Assembly (NCBI GenBank): GCA_964418425.1
Contig: CAYQLT010000025.1
Coordinates: 1-39,275, forward strand
Direction of reading: 5' to 3'
Source of the DNA: CAYQLT01 sp964418425
GTDB lineage: Bacteria > Bacillota > Limnochordia > Limnochordales > Geochordaceae
DNA length: 39,275 nucleotides
Shown here one piece after another: positions 1 through 8,306 of this stretch (the first letter of the stretch is position 1; every line of letters begins with the position of its first letter). The position numbers and the translations under genes are program-made. The notes under the pieces are model-generated. The model worked only from the letters and a program-made list of their open reading frames with translations. It ran no database searches and had not been told where the DNA came from.

Positions 1-376
1 GCAGGATCTAGACACCCAACGCGGCGCTGCCAGGTGGGCGGCGGCCCATTGCCGGCCGTCGCCGGTCAGCAAAGGCATCCGCGCCCGCAGTCAGCGAGCG
101 GCCGTGTGGGCGGTCGGCCCCTGGCCGAGGCCCTCGGCGAGCTGCACGCCGCGGCCATCCGGTTCTCCCCGTCGCGCATGTCACTCACCCTTTCCACCAG
201 CGGAACGGTCCCCCTCGCCCCTGTGCTTGGAGCTGTGTGACGGTGCGGTGATCGGATACAGGGCCGTTCCACATGGCGGCGGCGGCGGAGGCGGGCTGTC
301 TCCCTGGCCTCGAAAGCCCTTTTCCACTCGACCGCCTACCCACACCTCACCGATCCGCTTGGACAACTTTGGCGGG
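1..376. other. No recognisable gene (window edge)
   Basis: This stretch carries several short overlapping open frames on both strands, as expected by chance in GC-rich DNA. None has a convincing ribosome binding site or a recognisable protein. It includes a GGC/GGA-rich low-complexity run near 273-297. I see no RNA gene or clear terminator. A gene entering from the left edge cannot be excluded. Confidence 0.5.
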
Positions 377-1006
377 TTATCTGCCATGACCCTGCCCTCC
401 CCTAAGGAATTCTACGACCGCTATCTCGTCCTGAACAACATAGACACCGCGGTTTCCTGGTAACGGTTCCAGGAGATTCCCAGCATCATCCATCCGGTAG
501 GCCAGCTCGATAAAGATGTCCCGTGGCCCGGGAAAGTTTCCGGCATACGACTGCCCACCAAAGAAACCGGCGACTCGTTGACCAGACTTGAGGGTAACAC
601 GGACGAACTGTGCCTGTTCGCCAATCCGGCGAAAAGCTGCATCCCATGCTGACGGGTCCGGATAATTGTACGGCAGCCCGGCCAGTTCCAGGGCGCGTCT
701 CAAAAGGCCTTTCTTAAGCACCAGGACGATATACCCGATGGCAAGCGACGTTGGGATGAAGAAAAGCACGACGATGCCGGTGGCCGACAGTCCCAAAGCA
801 GTGTCGGGCCATGAGCGTTTCGATGCCCACACAAGCAAAGGTGCAGAAAAGGCATAGTTTACCGTGCTCAGCAACAAGCACCGTAGCAGCAAGTCTGTCG
901 CGCTGCGCCCGAAGTCCACCGCCATTGTTAGCGACACGACCTTGAGCATCACATATCCCGGGATAATGAAGAGCGCCGCAAACAGGCCCTGTTCCCAGCC
1001 TGGCAT
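377..1006 (-). CDS. DUF6338-like integral membrane protein
   Basis: This is a 209-residue protein of unknown function. About three hydrophobic segments are visible: residues 8-28, 36-62 and 70-97. A soluble C-terminal part of about 110 residues follows, containing a beta-rich stretch (VRVTLKSGQRVAGFFGG, then VYVVQDEIAVVEFL) that looks like a small barrel. Size and arrangement match the DUF6338 family as I remember it; no enzymatic motif is visible. The ATG at 1004-1006 is preceded by a G-run (GGGGGG) at usable spacing. Base composition is clearly less GC-rich than in the flanking genes, with AT-containing codons common, which suggests a different origin. It stands alone: the next gene on this strand lies more than 300 bp upstream and nothing follows before the window edge. 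Confidence 0.7.
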   Translation of the reverse strand: MPGWEQGLFAALFIIPGYVMLKVVSLTMAVDFGRSATDLLLRCLLLSTVNYAFSAPLLVWASKRSWPDTALGLSATGIVVLFFIPTSLAIGYIVLVLKKGLLRRALELAGLPYNYPDPSAWDAAFRRIGEQAQFVRVTLKSGQRVAGFFGGQSYAGNFPGPRDIFIELAYRMDDAGNLLEPLPGNRGVYVVQDEIAVVEFLRGGQGHGR

Positions 1007-1328
1007 GAACGCCCCCCGAAGACACTACCGAGATTCCCACCGACCAGGCGACTTAGTGACCTCACCCGGAGCGCTACACCCGCCCTGCTTTCACCCCTAT
1101 CAGAGCTCCAGAGAACTTCGAGGGCTTTCGCGAAGGTAAGCGTATGGTAGCACATGGTATGCGCGCTTGGAAAACACCGCCAAAGACGTTTGCGCCCCAG
1201 GATCTCCCACATCGGCGTCTGCTTTGCTCGACAGCACCTGCTCAACGAGTCCTCGCCGCTCGCAGAGGCTTGTCCGCCTCTTGCGACGGGCACAGGAGAC
1301 CTGTCCGCGACCCGCCCGGCGACCCGGA
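1007..1328. other. Intergenic region, no gene seen
   Basis: This gap lies between the DUF6338-like gene and the end of the S9 peptidase gene. I see no credible protein or RNA gene. The only feature worth noting is a possible minus-strand promoter near 1154-1183, listed separately. The tandem TACCAT-like words at 1144-1159 on the minus strand may be coincidental. Confidence 0.5.
1154..1183 (-). promoter_or_regulatory. Possible sigma-A promoter for the DUF6338-like gene
   Basis: On the minus strand TTGGCG (1178-1183) and TACCAT (1154-1159) are separated by 18 bp and lie about 150 bp upstream of the start codon. Each hexamer differs from consensus at two positions, so this is a weak candidate. 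Confidence 0.3.
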
Positions 1329-3647
1329 TCACTCGCCCTTGAGGTACCGGTCGAACCACTCGACGATCCGATCCAGGCGGAACACCCGGTGCCACGGCTT
1401 TCCGCTGCGGCTCAGGCTGTGGCTTTCTCCTGCAAAGCGCACGAACGCCACGGGCACTCCCCGCAGCTTCAAAGCCGTGTACAGCTCCTCGGCCTGCCCG
1501 ATGGGGCAGCGCAGGTCCATGTCGGAGTGGATGATGAGGGTCGGGGTGCGAATGCGGGCGGCGTACTGGACGGGCGACACCCGCAGGTGCGCTTCAGCGT
1601 CCTCCCACGGTGCCGATCCCAGGCCCTGGATGTCCAGGTAGCCGAAGTCGCTGGTCCCGAACATGCTGTACTCGTTGACGACGCTGCGCATGCTGACCGC
1701 CGCCCGGAAGCGGTCGGTGTGCCCGATGATCCAGTTGGTGAGGTAGCCTCCGTAGCTTCCCCCGGCCACCCCCAGCCGCCCGGCATCGATGAACGGGTAA
1801 CGCCGCACGGCCTCGTCCACCAGGGCCATGACGTCCCGAAAGTCGCGGTCGCCCCATCCGCCCCTTATCGCAGCGCAGAAAGCCTCCCCGTAACCCTGGC
1901 TGCCACGGGGGTTGGTGTACAGCACGGCGTAGCCGCCGGCCGCCAGCAGCTGAAACTCGAAGAAGAAGGCGTACCCGTACATGGCCATCGGCCCGCCGTG
2001 GATCTGCACCACGGCAGGATAACGACGCCCCGGCTCGAAATCGGCCGGACGTATCAGCCATCCGTCGAGTTCCTGGCCGTCATCGGCCTGGAAGACGAAG
2101 GTCTCCGGCTTGACAAGCGCCACCTCGCTGAGGAGCGATTCGTTGACCCGGGACAGACGCACCCAATCGCGGACCGCCCCCCACCCTCCTGCCGCAGGGT
2201 CCGCCTCCAGGCGCCCCGCCCACACGTCGCCGGGATTCAGCTCGTCGATGCGCACCACGGCCACCTGGCCCGTGGGGCCGTGCACGCTGAAGTCGTGCAC
2301 GACACACTGGCCCTCGGTCAAGGGCCGGGGCCGGCTCACGGTTTCGCCCTGCGGGTCGGAACTGCCGTCGCTCTCGCCTGCCTCCCCTCCCCTGTCCTCC
2401 CCGTCCCGGGAAGCCCGTGGCGCAGCCGGGAACCAGTACAGGTGCACCGCCCCCCGTCGGCTCACCTTCGCGAAGACACCCGAACCGTCCAGCGCCCACG
2501 CGAGGGTCGAACCGGAGTCCCCGGCCACGTCGTGCAGCACCTCGTTACCGATGTTGAGGTCGAAGGGGCCCGTCAGACAGCGGCGCACCCAGCGGCCGGT
2601 TCCGGTGGCGTCCGGCTCCAGCACGTAAAGATTGAGGTTCGCGTAAAGGTCAAGCTCGAGTTCCTGTGCGGCAAAGGCCAGGCGCCGGCCGTCGGGCGCC
2701 CAGCGCACCTCCCCGATCCGCAGGTCGCAGGCGGTCAGGCGTTCAAACGGTCCCTCCGGACGCGGCGGGTCGGAAGGCACCAGGTACACGTCCGTCCAGC
2801 GCTGGCGGTCTGACTCCGGATCGGGGTTCGTGACCACAGCCAGATGGCGCCCGTCGGGCGCCCAGTCGGCGGCGTGGATGTCGAAGGCTCCCGCCGTCAG
2901 CGCCGCGGGCCGAGGGATATCGGCGGCGTAGGGATCGAACGGCACGACCAACAGGTGGCGGCGCCGGTTCTCCAGGTAGCCAACACCATCTTCTTTGTAG
3001 TGGAGCCGAGTGATCACCTGCACGTCCCGGTTAAACCGCCGGTACGGATCCGTCTCATCGGGGTCCTCATCGCCCAGCTGCTCGATACCCCGAAGGGCAT
3101 CGACAGGAGCCACGAAGGCGAGCCTGCGTCCGTCCGGGGACCATTGAGGGGTCCCGGCACCGTACCGAAGCCGGGTCAGGGGCCTCGCCTCCCCACCGGA
3201 CGCGGGGATCACGTAAAGTTGGAAGGGAGCGGGGGCTCGGCTCTGGGCACCGTCCCCGCACCCGTTCCCGGCGGCCGACCGGCCCCGGGCAGCGGGCCCG
3301 CTCGGGCTGGCGGCCCCCGGCGGCCCGTCTCGCCCCGATGGGCTCGCCACGCCCACGGGCCTGTCAGAGAGGAACGCCAGCCACCGGCCGTCCGGCGACC
3401 ATCTCGGAGCCTTGTCCTGCGCGATACCCGCCGTAAACGGCACCGGGGGCGCCGATCCGTCCAGCGGCGCCACCATGATCCGCGAGCGGTAGCGGTCATG
3501 CTCGGCGTCGATCCGCCGCTCCACCCAGGCCACCCGTTGGCCGTCCGGGGAGATCTGGACGTCTCCCACAAAGGCCATCCGAAGCAGGTCGCGGGAGGTC
3601 AACCGACGCTTGCCCGCCCCCTGCGCCGTCGGACGCTCCGCCGTCAT
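1329..3647 (-). CDS. S9 family peptidase (prolyl oligopeptidase / acylaminoacyl-peptidase type)
   Basis: This is a serine peptidase of about 772 residues, expected to cleave short peptides in the cytoplasm, since no signal peptide is seen. The N-terminal part has repeated WSPDGRRLAF-like beta-propeller blades (WAPDGRHLAV, WSPDGRWLAF and others). The C-terminal alpha/beta-hydrolase domain carries the full triad: Ser631 in GGSYGG, Asp711 in HSDMD and His743 in GESHS. I chose the ATG at 3645-3647 because a GGGGGG run sits about 6 bases upstream. An ATG two codons earlier (3651-3653) would lie against that run. Longer in-frame starts add an Arg-rich stretch unlike this family. A Gly/Ala/Pro-rich insertion around residues 95-145 (Asp/Ser/Gly runs) and a second around residues 415-435 interrupt the propeller, probably as surface loops. 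It is transcribed alone and divergently from the sulfite-oxidase-like gene. Confidence 0.93.
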   Translation of the reverse strand: MTAERPTAQGAGKRRLTSRDLLRMAFVGDVQISPDGQRVAWVERRIDAEHDRYRSRIMVAPLDGSAPPVPFTAGIAQDKAPRWSPDGRWLAFLSDRPVGVASPSGRDGPPGAASPSGPAARGRSAAGNGCGDGAQSRAPAPFQLYVIPASGGEARPLTRLRYGAGTPQWSPDGRRLAFVAPVDALRGIEQLGDEDPDETDPYRRFNRDVQVITRLHYKEDGVGYLENRRRHLLVVPFDPYAADIPRPAALTAGAFDIHAADWAPDGRHLAVVTNPDPESDRQRWTDVYLVPSDPPRPEGPFERLTACDLRIGEVRWAPDGRRLAFAAQELELDLYANLNLYVLEPDATGTGRWVRRCLTGPFDLNIGNEVLHDVAGDSGSTLAWALDGSGVFAKVSRRGAVHLYWFPAAPRASRDGEDRGGEAGESDGSSDPQGETVSRPRPLTEGQCVVHDFSVHGPTGQVAVVRIDELNPGDVWAGRLEADPAAGGWGAVRDWVRLSRVNESLLSEVALVKPETFVFQADDGQELDGWLIRPADFEPGRRYPAVVQIHGGPMAMYGYAFFFEFQLLAAGGYAVLYTNPRGSQGYGEAFCAAIRGGWGDRDFRDVMALVDEAVRRYPFIDAGRLGVAGGSYGGYLTNWIIGHTDRFRAAVSMRSVVNEYSMFGTSDFGYLDIQGLGSAPWEDAEAHLRVSPVQYAARIRTPTLIIHSDMDLRCPIGQAEELYTALKLRGVPVAFVRFAGESHSLSRSGKPWHRVFRLDRIVEWFDRYLKGE

Positions 3648-3845
3648 AGGCATCCCCCCAGGTGACCTTCGGGTTCGCCGCGCCCTCTTCGCCGCCCTTG
3701 CGCGCCGGGGCGGACGCTCCGGGCAGGCGTGAGCCTTTCCGCCGACAGGCCCGCGGGCGCGGCGGCAAGATGCAGGATATGGGCTTGGCACCGTCGAAAC
3801 TGTTTTTCACTGCGATACCGGGGAGGGTGGGCATACGCCGTGCAC

Positions 3846-5093
3846 ATGGCAGAGGAAAACCGTTTGACGGACGAAGCCGCTTACACGGCGGCGCGTACCG
3901 ACGAGTTTCTGTGGCGGAAAGCACGGGAGCTTGGCATCTCCCGCCGGCGGCTGCTCCAGATGGCCACCGCCGCGGGAGCCAGCGTCTTGCTGGGTGGCTT
4001 CGCCCAGGGCGCTCCCGGCCGGGCGCGGGCCGCTGCGGCCGATCTGGTGGTCAAGCCGACCCCGCCGGAGTTTTTCATCGATTTTGGAAGCAACAAGGAG
4101 ATGCGCTGGTCGGCGATGTACGGCCGGGGGTATCTTGTTCCCAACGAACTCTTCTTCGTTCGCAACCACACCCGCACGCCCCAGATTGACGTTTCCACCT
4201 GGCGCCTGCGCGTCGAGGGCTCAGGGGTGCGGCGAACGGTGGAGTTCTCCTACGACGACCTGCTGGCCATGCCCTCGGTCTCGGTCATCCGGTACGTGGA
4301 GTGCGCCGGCAACGGTCGTAGCTTCTTCGAGAAGGACTACGGCCGCAAGGCCCAGGGCACGCAGTGGCGGCTGGGGGCCATCGGCGTCGCCGAGTGGACC
4401 GGGGTGCCTTTGCGGGAGGTGCTGGATCGGGCGGGACTGAAGCCCGGAGCGCGGGACGTGATGCCCGAGGGCCTGGACGACCTGAAGGTTCGCCGGCCGA
4501 TGTCGGTGGCCAAGGCTCTGGAAGAGGACACCATTCTGGTGTACGCCATGAACGGCCAGCAGCTGCCGCCGGACCACGGCTACCCGGTGCGGGTTCTGGT
4601 GCCCGGGTGGATCGGGGTGGCAAACGTCAAGTGGGTGGGCCGCATCGAGGTGTCCGAACAGGCCCTGTATTCCCCGTGGAACACGGACAGCTACGTCCTC
4701 ATCGGCCCGGACTACGCCCCCAATCCTCCCGCCAAGGGGCCGATCCTCTCCTACCAGAGCGTCAAAAGCGCCCTGGAGCTGGACTGGCCCGCTCGGCTTC
4801 CCGCCGGCCGGCACGTCATCAAGGGGCGGTCATGGTCGCCCTTCGGCCGCATCGCCCGGGTCGAGTACAGCGTGGACGGCGGGCACATCTGGCGGGAGGC
4901 ACGCCTGCACGAGCCCAACATCGCCAGGGCCTGGGTGCGCTGGGACTTCCCCTGGGAGGTCGTGGCGGGGGAGTACACCATCCGCGTGCGGGCGACGGAC
5001 GAGCAGGGCAACACCCAGCCCGACTCCGTGCCGTGGAACGATCAGGGCTACCTTTACAACGCGGTCGTCGACCATCCGGTCACGGTCACGTGA
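3846..5093 (+). CDS. Tat-exported molybdopterin oxidoreductase, sulfite oxidase/dehydrogenase family
   Basis: This 415-residue enzyme probably oxidises sulfite or a related small substrate outside the membrane. A twin-arginine signal (SRRRLLQMA, residues 32-40) precedes a hydrophobic Ala-rich stretch. The oxidoreductase molybdopterin-binding domain follows, with Cys153 in YVECAGNGR as the expected molybdenum ligand. The C-terminal Mo-co dimerisation domain covers about residues 300-415. There is no heme or cytochrome b5 domain, so electrons must leave through a partner; the copper protein encoded 60 bp downstream is the natural candidate. The ATG at 3846 gives the best signal peptide. A GTG at 3840 is an alternative, better spaced from the GGGAGG/GGGTGGG at 3821-3831. 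The SoxC/SorA-like sequence supports family membership, but the substrate is inferred. Proteins of this family sometimes act as structural or repair reductases instead. Confidence 0.9.
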   Translation: MAEENRLTDEAAYTAARTDEFLWRKARELGISRRRLLQMATAAGASVLLGGFAQGAPGRARAAAADLVVKPTPPEFFIDFGSNKEMRWSAMYGRGYLVPNELFFVRNHTRTPQIDVSTWRLRVEGSGVRRTVEFSYDDLLAMPSVSVIRYVECAGNGRSFFEKDYGRKAQGTQWRLGAIGVAEWTGVPLREVLDRAGLKPGARDVMPEGLDDLKVRRPMSVAKALEEDTILVYAMNGQQLPPDHGYPVRVLVPGWIGVANVKWVGRIEVSEQALYSPWNTDSYVLIGPDYAPNPPAKGPILSYQSVKSALELDWPARLPAGRHVIKGRSWSPFGRIARVEYSVDGGHIWREARLHEPNIARAWVRWDFPWEVVAGEYTIRVRATDEQGNTQPDSVPWNDQGYLYNAVVDHPVTVT

Positions 5094-5153
5094 AGCTTGC
5101 TCCAAAGGCTTGGTCTACGCCGTGGGTCTCAGGAGGAGGATTAGCCAACGCAG

Positions 5154-5585
5154 ATGGGTGCCTTGTGGAGTGGTGGCCGGTTTCGAGCTTTGGTGGCGGC
5201 AGCCGCGCTGAGCGCGGCTGCCGCGGGCCTTGGCCAGGCGGTGGTGCTTTCGGCTGCCGAGAGGCCCGCGGCCATCGTGGTCGAGGCTTCGGAGTTCGCG
5301 TACGGCGTTCGGGGTAACGTCTCCCTGGTGAAGCCCCGGTCGGGGCCCGCCCGTTTGGTTCTGCAGGCCGGACAGGTCCTGTTTCGGGTGACGAACATCG
5401 GTGTCATCGAGCACAACTTCGTGGTGTGGGACGCTCAGGAGCAAAGCGTGGGTGAAATCCCGGTGCTGGCAGCCGGGGAGACCCAGGAGCTGGCGCTCAA
5501 CCTTGCGCCCGGCTCCTACCTCGTCGTCTGCACGTACCCGGGTCACAAGGAGCTGGGCATGCAGTTGGAGTTGGAAGTGCGTTGA
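5154..5585 (+). CDS. Exported cupredoxin (type-1 copper protein)
   Basis: This 143-residue protein should carry one blue-copper centre and move single electrons outside the membrane. The hydrophobic segment at residues 10-32 is a signal peptide or anchor. The C-terminal half is a cupredoxin fold with all four type-1 ligands: His87 (IEHNF), Cys126 and His131 (CTYPGH), and Met136 (ELGMQ). A strong AGGAGGAGGA at 5131-5140 precedes the ATG at a slightly long spacing of 13 bases; no better in-frame start was found. It lies between the molybdenum enzyme and the sorbosone-dehydrogenase-like gene in one apparent operon. I infer that it accepts electrons from one or both. It could instead be a sulfocyanin-like or nitrosocyanin-like protein; the H-C-H-M ligand set favours an ordinary electron carrier. 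Confidence 0.9.
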   Translation: MGALWSGGRFRALVAAAALSAAAAGLGQAVVLSAAERPAAIVVEASEFAYGVRGNVSLVKPRSGPARLVLQAGQVLFRVTNIGVIEHNFVVWDAQEQSVGEIPVLAAGETQELALNLAPGSYLVVCTYPGHKELGMQLELEVR

Positions 5586-5699
5586 AGCTTGCCGGAGGGC
5601 CGGGGGACACAGGCGCCAAAGGCGGGGATCAAGGCGGGTGCCCCCGGCGGGACGCGCACCACCCAGTGACCGAGTGATAGAAGGAGGCTGACCACAGAT

Positions 5700-6860
5700 A
5701 TGGGCGGGGGTCGTAGCCATCGGGCGGTCCGGTGGGTAGCTGCTCTGCTGGTGGCCATGGTCGGCATGAGCGGAGCCGCCTTGGCCGAGGGGGCCGCAGG
5801 GGGGTCGGGGTTCAACGCGGCCAATCTGGCCAAGATCAGCCTGCCCCCGGGTTTCAAGATCCAGGTGTTTGCCGAGGTGCCCAGGGCCCGTTCCATGGCC
5901 GTTGGGGAGCCGATGGGCGTCGTCTTCGTCGGGACGCGGTTTGACAAGCTCTACGCGGTGGTCGACCGCAACAGGGACGGCGTTGGCGAAGAAGTGGTGG
6001 CCATCGCCTCCGACCTGAAGGTACCCAACGGCGTGGCGTTTAAGGACGGCTTTCTGTACGTGGCCGAACAGCACCGGGTCATCCGCTACGCGGCGCCCGA
6101 GTTCGACATCTACCGTCAGTTCCCGCCCGACGTCATCTTCGAGGGGCTGCCGGACAAGTTCGCGCACGGCTGGCGCTATGCCGCCGTAGGTCCGGACCGG
6201 AAGCTCTATGTGGCGGTAGGCATCCCGTGCAACATCTGCGACCCGCAGGGCATCGAGGGCACCATCATCCGCATGGACCTGGACGGCCGCAACATGGAGG
6301 TCTACGCGTCCGGTGTGCGCAACTCGGTCGGGATGGACTGGCATCCGGTCACGGGTGAGTTGTTCTTCACCAACAACGGCGCCGACGGTCTCGGCGACGA
6401 CGAGCCGCCCGACACGCTGTTGCACGCTCCGAGGCCCGGCCTTTACTTCGGCTTTCCGTACGTGGCCACCGCCGGCGGGAGCTCGCCCAGCCCTGGGTAC
6501 GAAGGCCGCCAGCCGCCGCAGCCCATCACGCCTGCGGTGATGAACTTCCAGGCCCATGTGGCGACGCTGGGCATCCACTTTTACCGTGGGAACATGTTCC
6601 CCGAAGAGTACCGCAACTCGGCCTTCATCGCATTGCACGGCTCCTGGAACCGCTCGGTGCCGGTGGGGTACGAGGTGGTGCGCGTCAAGTTCGACGACCG
6701 CGGCCGGCCGGTCTCGCAGGAGGTGTTCGCCACCGGGTGGCTCCAGGGGCGCTCGGCGTGGGGCAGGCCGGTGGATGTCAAGGAGCTGCATGATGGCTCC
6801 CTGCTCATCTCTGACGACTTCGCCGGGGTCATCTACCGGGTCACGTACGAAGGGCGCTAG
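5700..6860 (+). CDS. Sorbosone/glucose dehydrogenase-like beta-propeller, exported
   Basis: This is a 386-residue secreted protein of the PQQ-dependent sugar dehydrogenase (GSDH/sorbosone dehydrogenase) superfamily. A signal peptide covers residues 1-31, ending in an Ala-rich region. The rest is a six-bladed propeller with typical blade motifs: VPNGVAFKDGFLYVAEQHRV, VYASGVRNSVGMDWHPVTGE, ELFFTNNGADGLGDDEPPD and a C-terminal LLISDDFAGVIYRVTY. The pair of Cys in CNICDPQG (about residue 178) may form a disulfide. AAGGAGG at 5681-5687 precedes the ATG. The gap of 114 bp from the cupredoxin gene shows no terminator, so co-transcription is likely. The family suggests oxidation of a sugar or aldose with PQQ; no PQQ synthesis genes are visible here, and many members have no proven cofactor. 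The copper protein may take its electrons. Confidence 0.88.
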   Translation: MGGGRSHRAVRWVAALLVAMVGMSGAALAEGAAGGSGFNAANLAKISLPPGFKIQVFAEVPRARSMAVGEPMGVVFVGTRFDKLYAVVDRNRDGVGEEVVAIASDLKVPNGVAFKDGFLYVAEQHRVIRYAAPEFDIYRQFPPDVIFEGLPDKFAHGWRYAAVGPDRKLYVAVGIPCNICDPQGIEGTIIRMDLDGRNMEVYASGVRNSVGMDWHPVTGELFFTNNGADGLGDDEPPDTLLHAPRPGLYFGFPYVATAGGSSPSPGYEGRQPPQPITPAVMNFQAHVATLGIHFYRGNMFPEEYRNSAFIALHGSWNRSVPVGYEVVRVKFDDRGRPVSQEVFATGWLQGRSAWGRPVDVKELHDGSLLISDDFAGVIYRVTYEGR

Positions 6861-6901
6861 GTGAGCTGCCCCGCTCCCCGGGGATAGCTGTCAGCAGGCC
6901 G

Positions 6902-6941
6902 AAAAGGGGGGCGGCCCTCACGCGGGGGGCCGCCCTCTTTT
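6902..6941. terminator. Bidirectional intrinsic terminator
   Basis: GGGCGGCC (6909-6916) pairs with GGCCGCCC (6928-6935) around an 11-base loop. A TCTTTT tract follows on the plus strand, and the complementary AAAA (6902-6905) gives a U-run on the minus strand. It closes both the rightward redox operon and the leftward CDGSH gene. Confidence 0.78.
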
Positions 6942-6968
6942 GACTGCTCGCCTGCCCAATCGGGAACC

Positions 6969-7166
6969 CTAAACTTGCTCGGCCGGCCTCGCCTCCACGA
7001 TCACCGGCCCTTTGCCCGGGTGCTCCCGATGCGTGCCGTCGCACAGCGGGAACTTCTTGGACCCAAAGCAGCGGCACAGCGCAACCTTTTCGCCGGGATC
7101 GAGCCGGACCGTGGTGCGCGGGTGCCCGTTGCGCTCTTCGGTGCTGTACTCGGCCAGCTGGCTCAC
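6969..7166 (-). CDS. CDGSH iron-sulfur domain protein
   Basis: This 65-residue protein is a minimal mitoNEET-type [2Fe-2S] domain. The motif CRCFGSKKFPLCDGTH provides three Cys ligands (C31, C33, C42) and the single His ligand (H46) characteristic of the family. It is probably cytoplasmic and involved in redox sensing or cluster transfer; the exact role of small bacterial CDGSH proteins is not settled. The start is a GTG at 7164-7166, just after a GGGGGG run. A shared bidirectional terminator lies directly downstream. It is convergent with the exported redox operon, so a functional link would be only by neighbourhood. Confidence 0.93.
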   Translation of the reverse strand: MSQLAEYSTEERNGHPRTTVRLDPGEKVALCRCFGSKKFPLCDGTHREHPGKGPVIVEARPAEQV

Positions 7167-7303
7167 CCCCCGACGCTACACCAACTACCATACGACGCCT
7201 AAGACCGTAAAGGGGGGGCGGCACGTGGCAGCCGTGCCGATGGCCGCCGGGCGGGTGCGAACCCCCCGCACGTCACCGGGCCCGCTGGATGCTCGGCGCC
7301 GCG

Positions 7304-7978
7304 TCAAGGCGAGCCCGGCGCCTCCATGCCCACCGCCACGATGCAGAGGGGGTCCTCCCGGGCAGCCAGCAGCCGCCGAACGGCCTCGTCGTCAAAGGCC
7401 CCCACGACCACGGTTCCCAGGCTCAGCGCCGCCCCCTGCAGGCAAATGTTTTGGGCCACGTGTCCGGTCTCCATCCAGACATACCGGACCCCTCGGCGCC
7501 CGTACCGGGCCGTGGTGCGGGCGAAGTCGGCGGCCACCACCACGGCGAACGCAGCCCTGGCGATGAACTGCTGCTCCAGCGCGCAAGCCGCCAGCTCCCG
7601 CCGCAGGTCGCCCGGACGAACCGCAAGCAGTGCGTGGGCCTCAGGCAGGTAGCGGTAAACTCCCGGCGTCAGGCCGGTGACCCGCCCGGCCACCGCGTAA
7701 ACCTCCAGCGGGTAGGTGGCACCCGCAGACGGTGCCGTCCGCCGCCCGGCCGCCGGGTCGACAATCCCCTGGGCCGCCCAGAGGATCTGTCCCAGCTCGT
7801 CCAGCGGCACGGGGCGATCCTCGAAGTCCCGCACGGAGCGGCGCCGGACAAGCGCGGCCTGCAGACTCACGGGGCCGTCCCGCTGCGGTGGCGCCAGGGC
7901 GACCCTTTCCACGTCGGCTGCCCTTCCCCCGAGGGTCCGCTCGAACCGGACCGTGGGAGCGGTCCGGTGCGCAGGCAC
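7304..7978 (-). CDS. SagB/nitroreductase-family FMN oxidoreductase
   Basis: This is a 224-residue FMN-dependent oxidoreductase. Visible family signatures are RRSVRDF near residue 45 (phosphate-binding arginines), the SAGATYPLEVY segment near residue 85 typical of the SagB/ThcOx branch, and YVWMETGHVAQNICLQ near residue 165 followed by LGTVVVGAF. SagB-type enzymes oxidise azolines in thiazole/oxazole-modified peptides, but many stand-alone members have unknown substrates. No YcaO cyclodehydratase or precursor peptide is visible nearby, so I would not assign it to a RiPP pathway. It is monocistronic and divergent from the XRE gene, with a 328-bp region between. The N-terminal 30 residues are poorly conserved in character, so the true start may be the internal region before SLQAALVRRRS. 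Confidence 0.88.
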   Translation of the reverse strand: MPAHRTAPTVRFERTLGGRAADVERVALAPPQRDGPVSLQAALVRRRSVRDFEDRPVPLDELGQILWAAQGIVDPAAGRRTAPSAGATYPLEVYAVAGRVTGLTPGVYRYLPEAHALLAVRPGDLRRELAACALEQQFIARAAFAVVVAADFARTTARYGRRGVRYVWMETGHVAQNICLQGAALSLGTVVVGAFDDEAVRRLLAAREDPLCIVAVGMEAPGSP

Positions 7979-8070
7979 GAGGGTAGCGCGACCTCACCCT
8001 CAAGGTCAAGGGCGATGCGAGCATCACTCCCACACCGGCGGCAAACCACCCCGAGCGGGCTCCCGGACTC

Positions 8071-8105
8071 TGCGCTCCGCTTCGCTTGGCTTCGCTTCGC
8101 TTCCC
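8071..8105. repeat. Short degenerate CGCTT tandem repeat
   Basis: Five or six near-copies of CGCTT/GGCTT follow each other (CGCTTCGCTTGGCTTCGCTT and flanks). It lies in noncoding DNA, where a five-base repeat could vary in copy number by slippage. Confidence 0.55.
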
Positions 8106-8229
8106 GTGGGCGCTGCCTCAGGCCCATCCTGGCCGGAGTTTGGCCGTCAGAGCCCGCCCGGGTGGCCGCCGCCGGGGTGCCGGCGCCGGCACGCCGGACA
8201 GCGCCCGAAGGCGGTTGTTCCCGACGGGA

Positions 8230-8248
8230 AGTCTGTCTTCGACGGACT
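8230..8248. promoter_or_regulatory. Inverted repeat upstream of XRE gene
   Basis: AGTCTGTC and GACGGACT, separated by TTC, are complementary at seven of eight positions. It lies about 60 bp before the XRE start, a plausible place for an autoregulatory operator. The binding protein is unknown. Confidence 0.35.
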
Positions 8249-8306
8249 GTCAGGGTGTTCCTTCCCGACGCCGACTCGGGGATCATGGGCCGCAGGAGGG
8301 GTGACG

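Larger units (their letters stand above)
7979..8306. other. Divergent intergenic region with repeats
   Basis: This lies between the leftward SagB-like gene and the rightward XRE gene and should hold both promoters. I see a degenerate CGCTT tandem repeat (8071-8105) and an inverted repeat (8230-8248), listed separately. No convincing -35/-10 pair and no additional gene were found. Confidence 0.45.

Noticed and set aside
1167..2813. Long plus-strand open frame opposite the S9 peptidase
   Set aside because: It is antisense to a gene with a complete catalytic triad and propeller motifs. Its translation is Arg/Pro/His-rich without any domain, as expected for the complement of GC-rich coding DNA.
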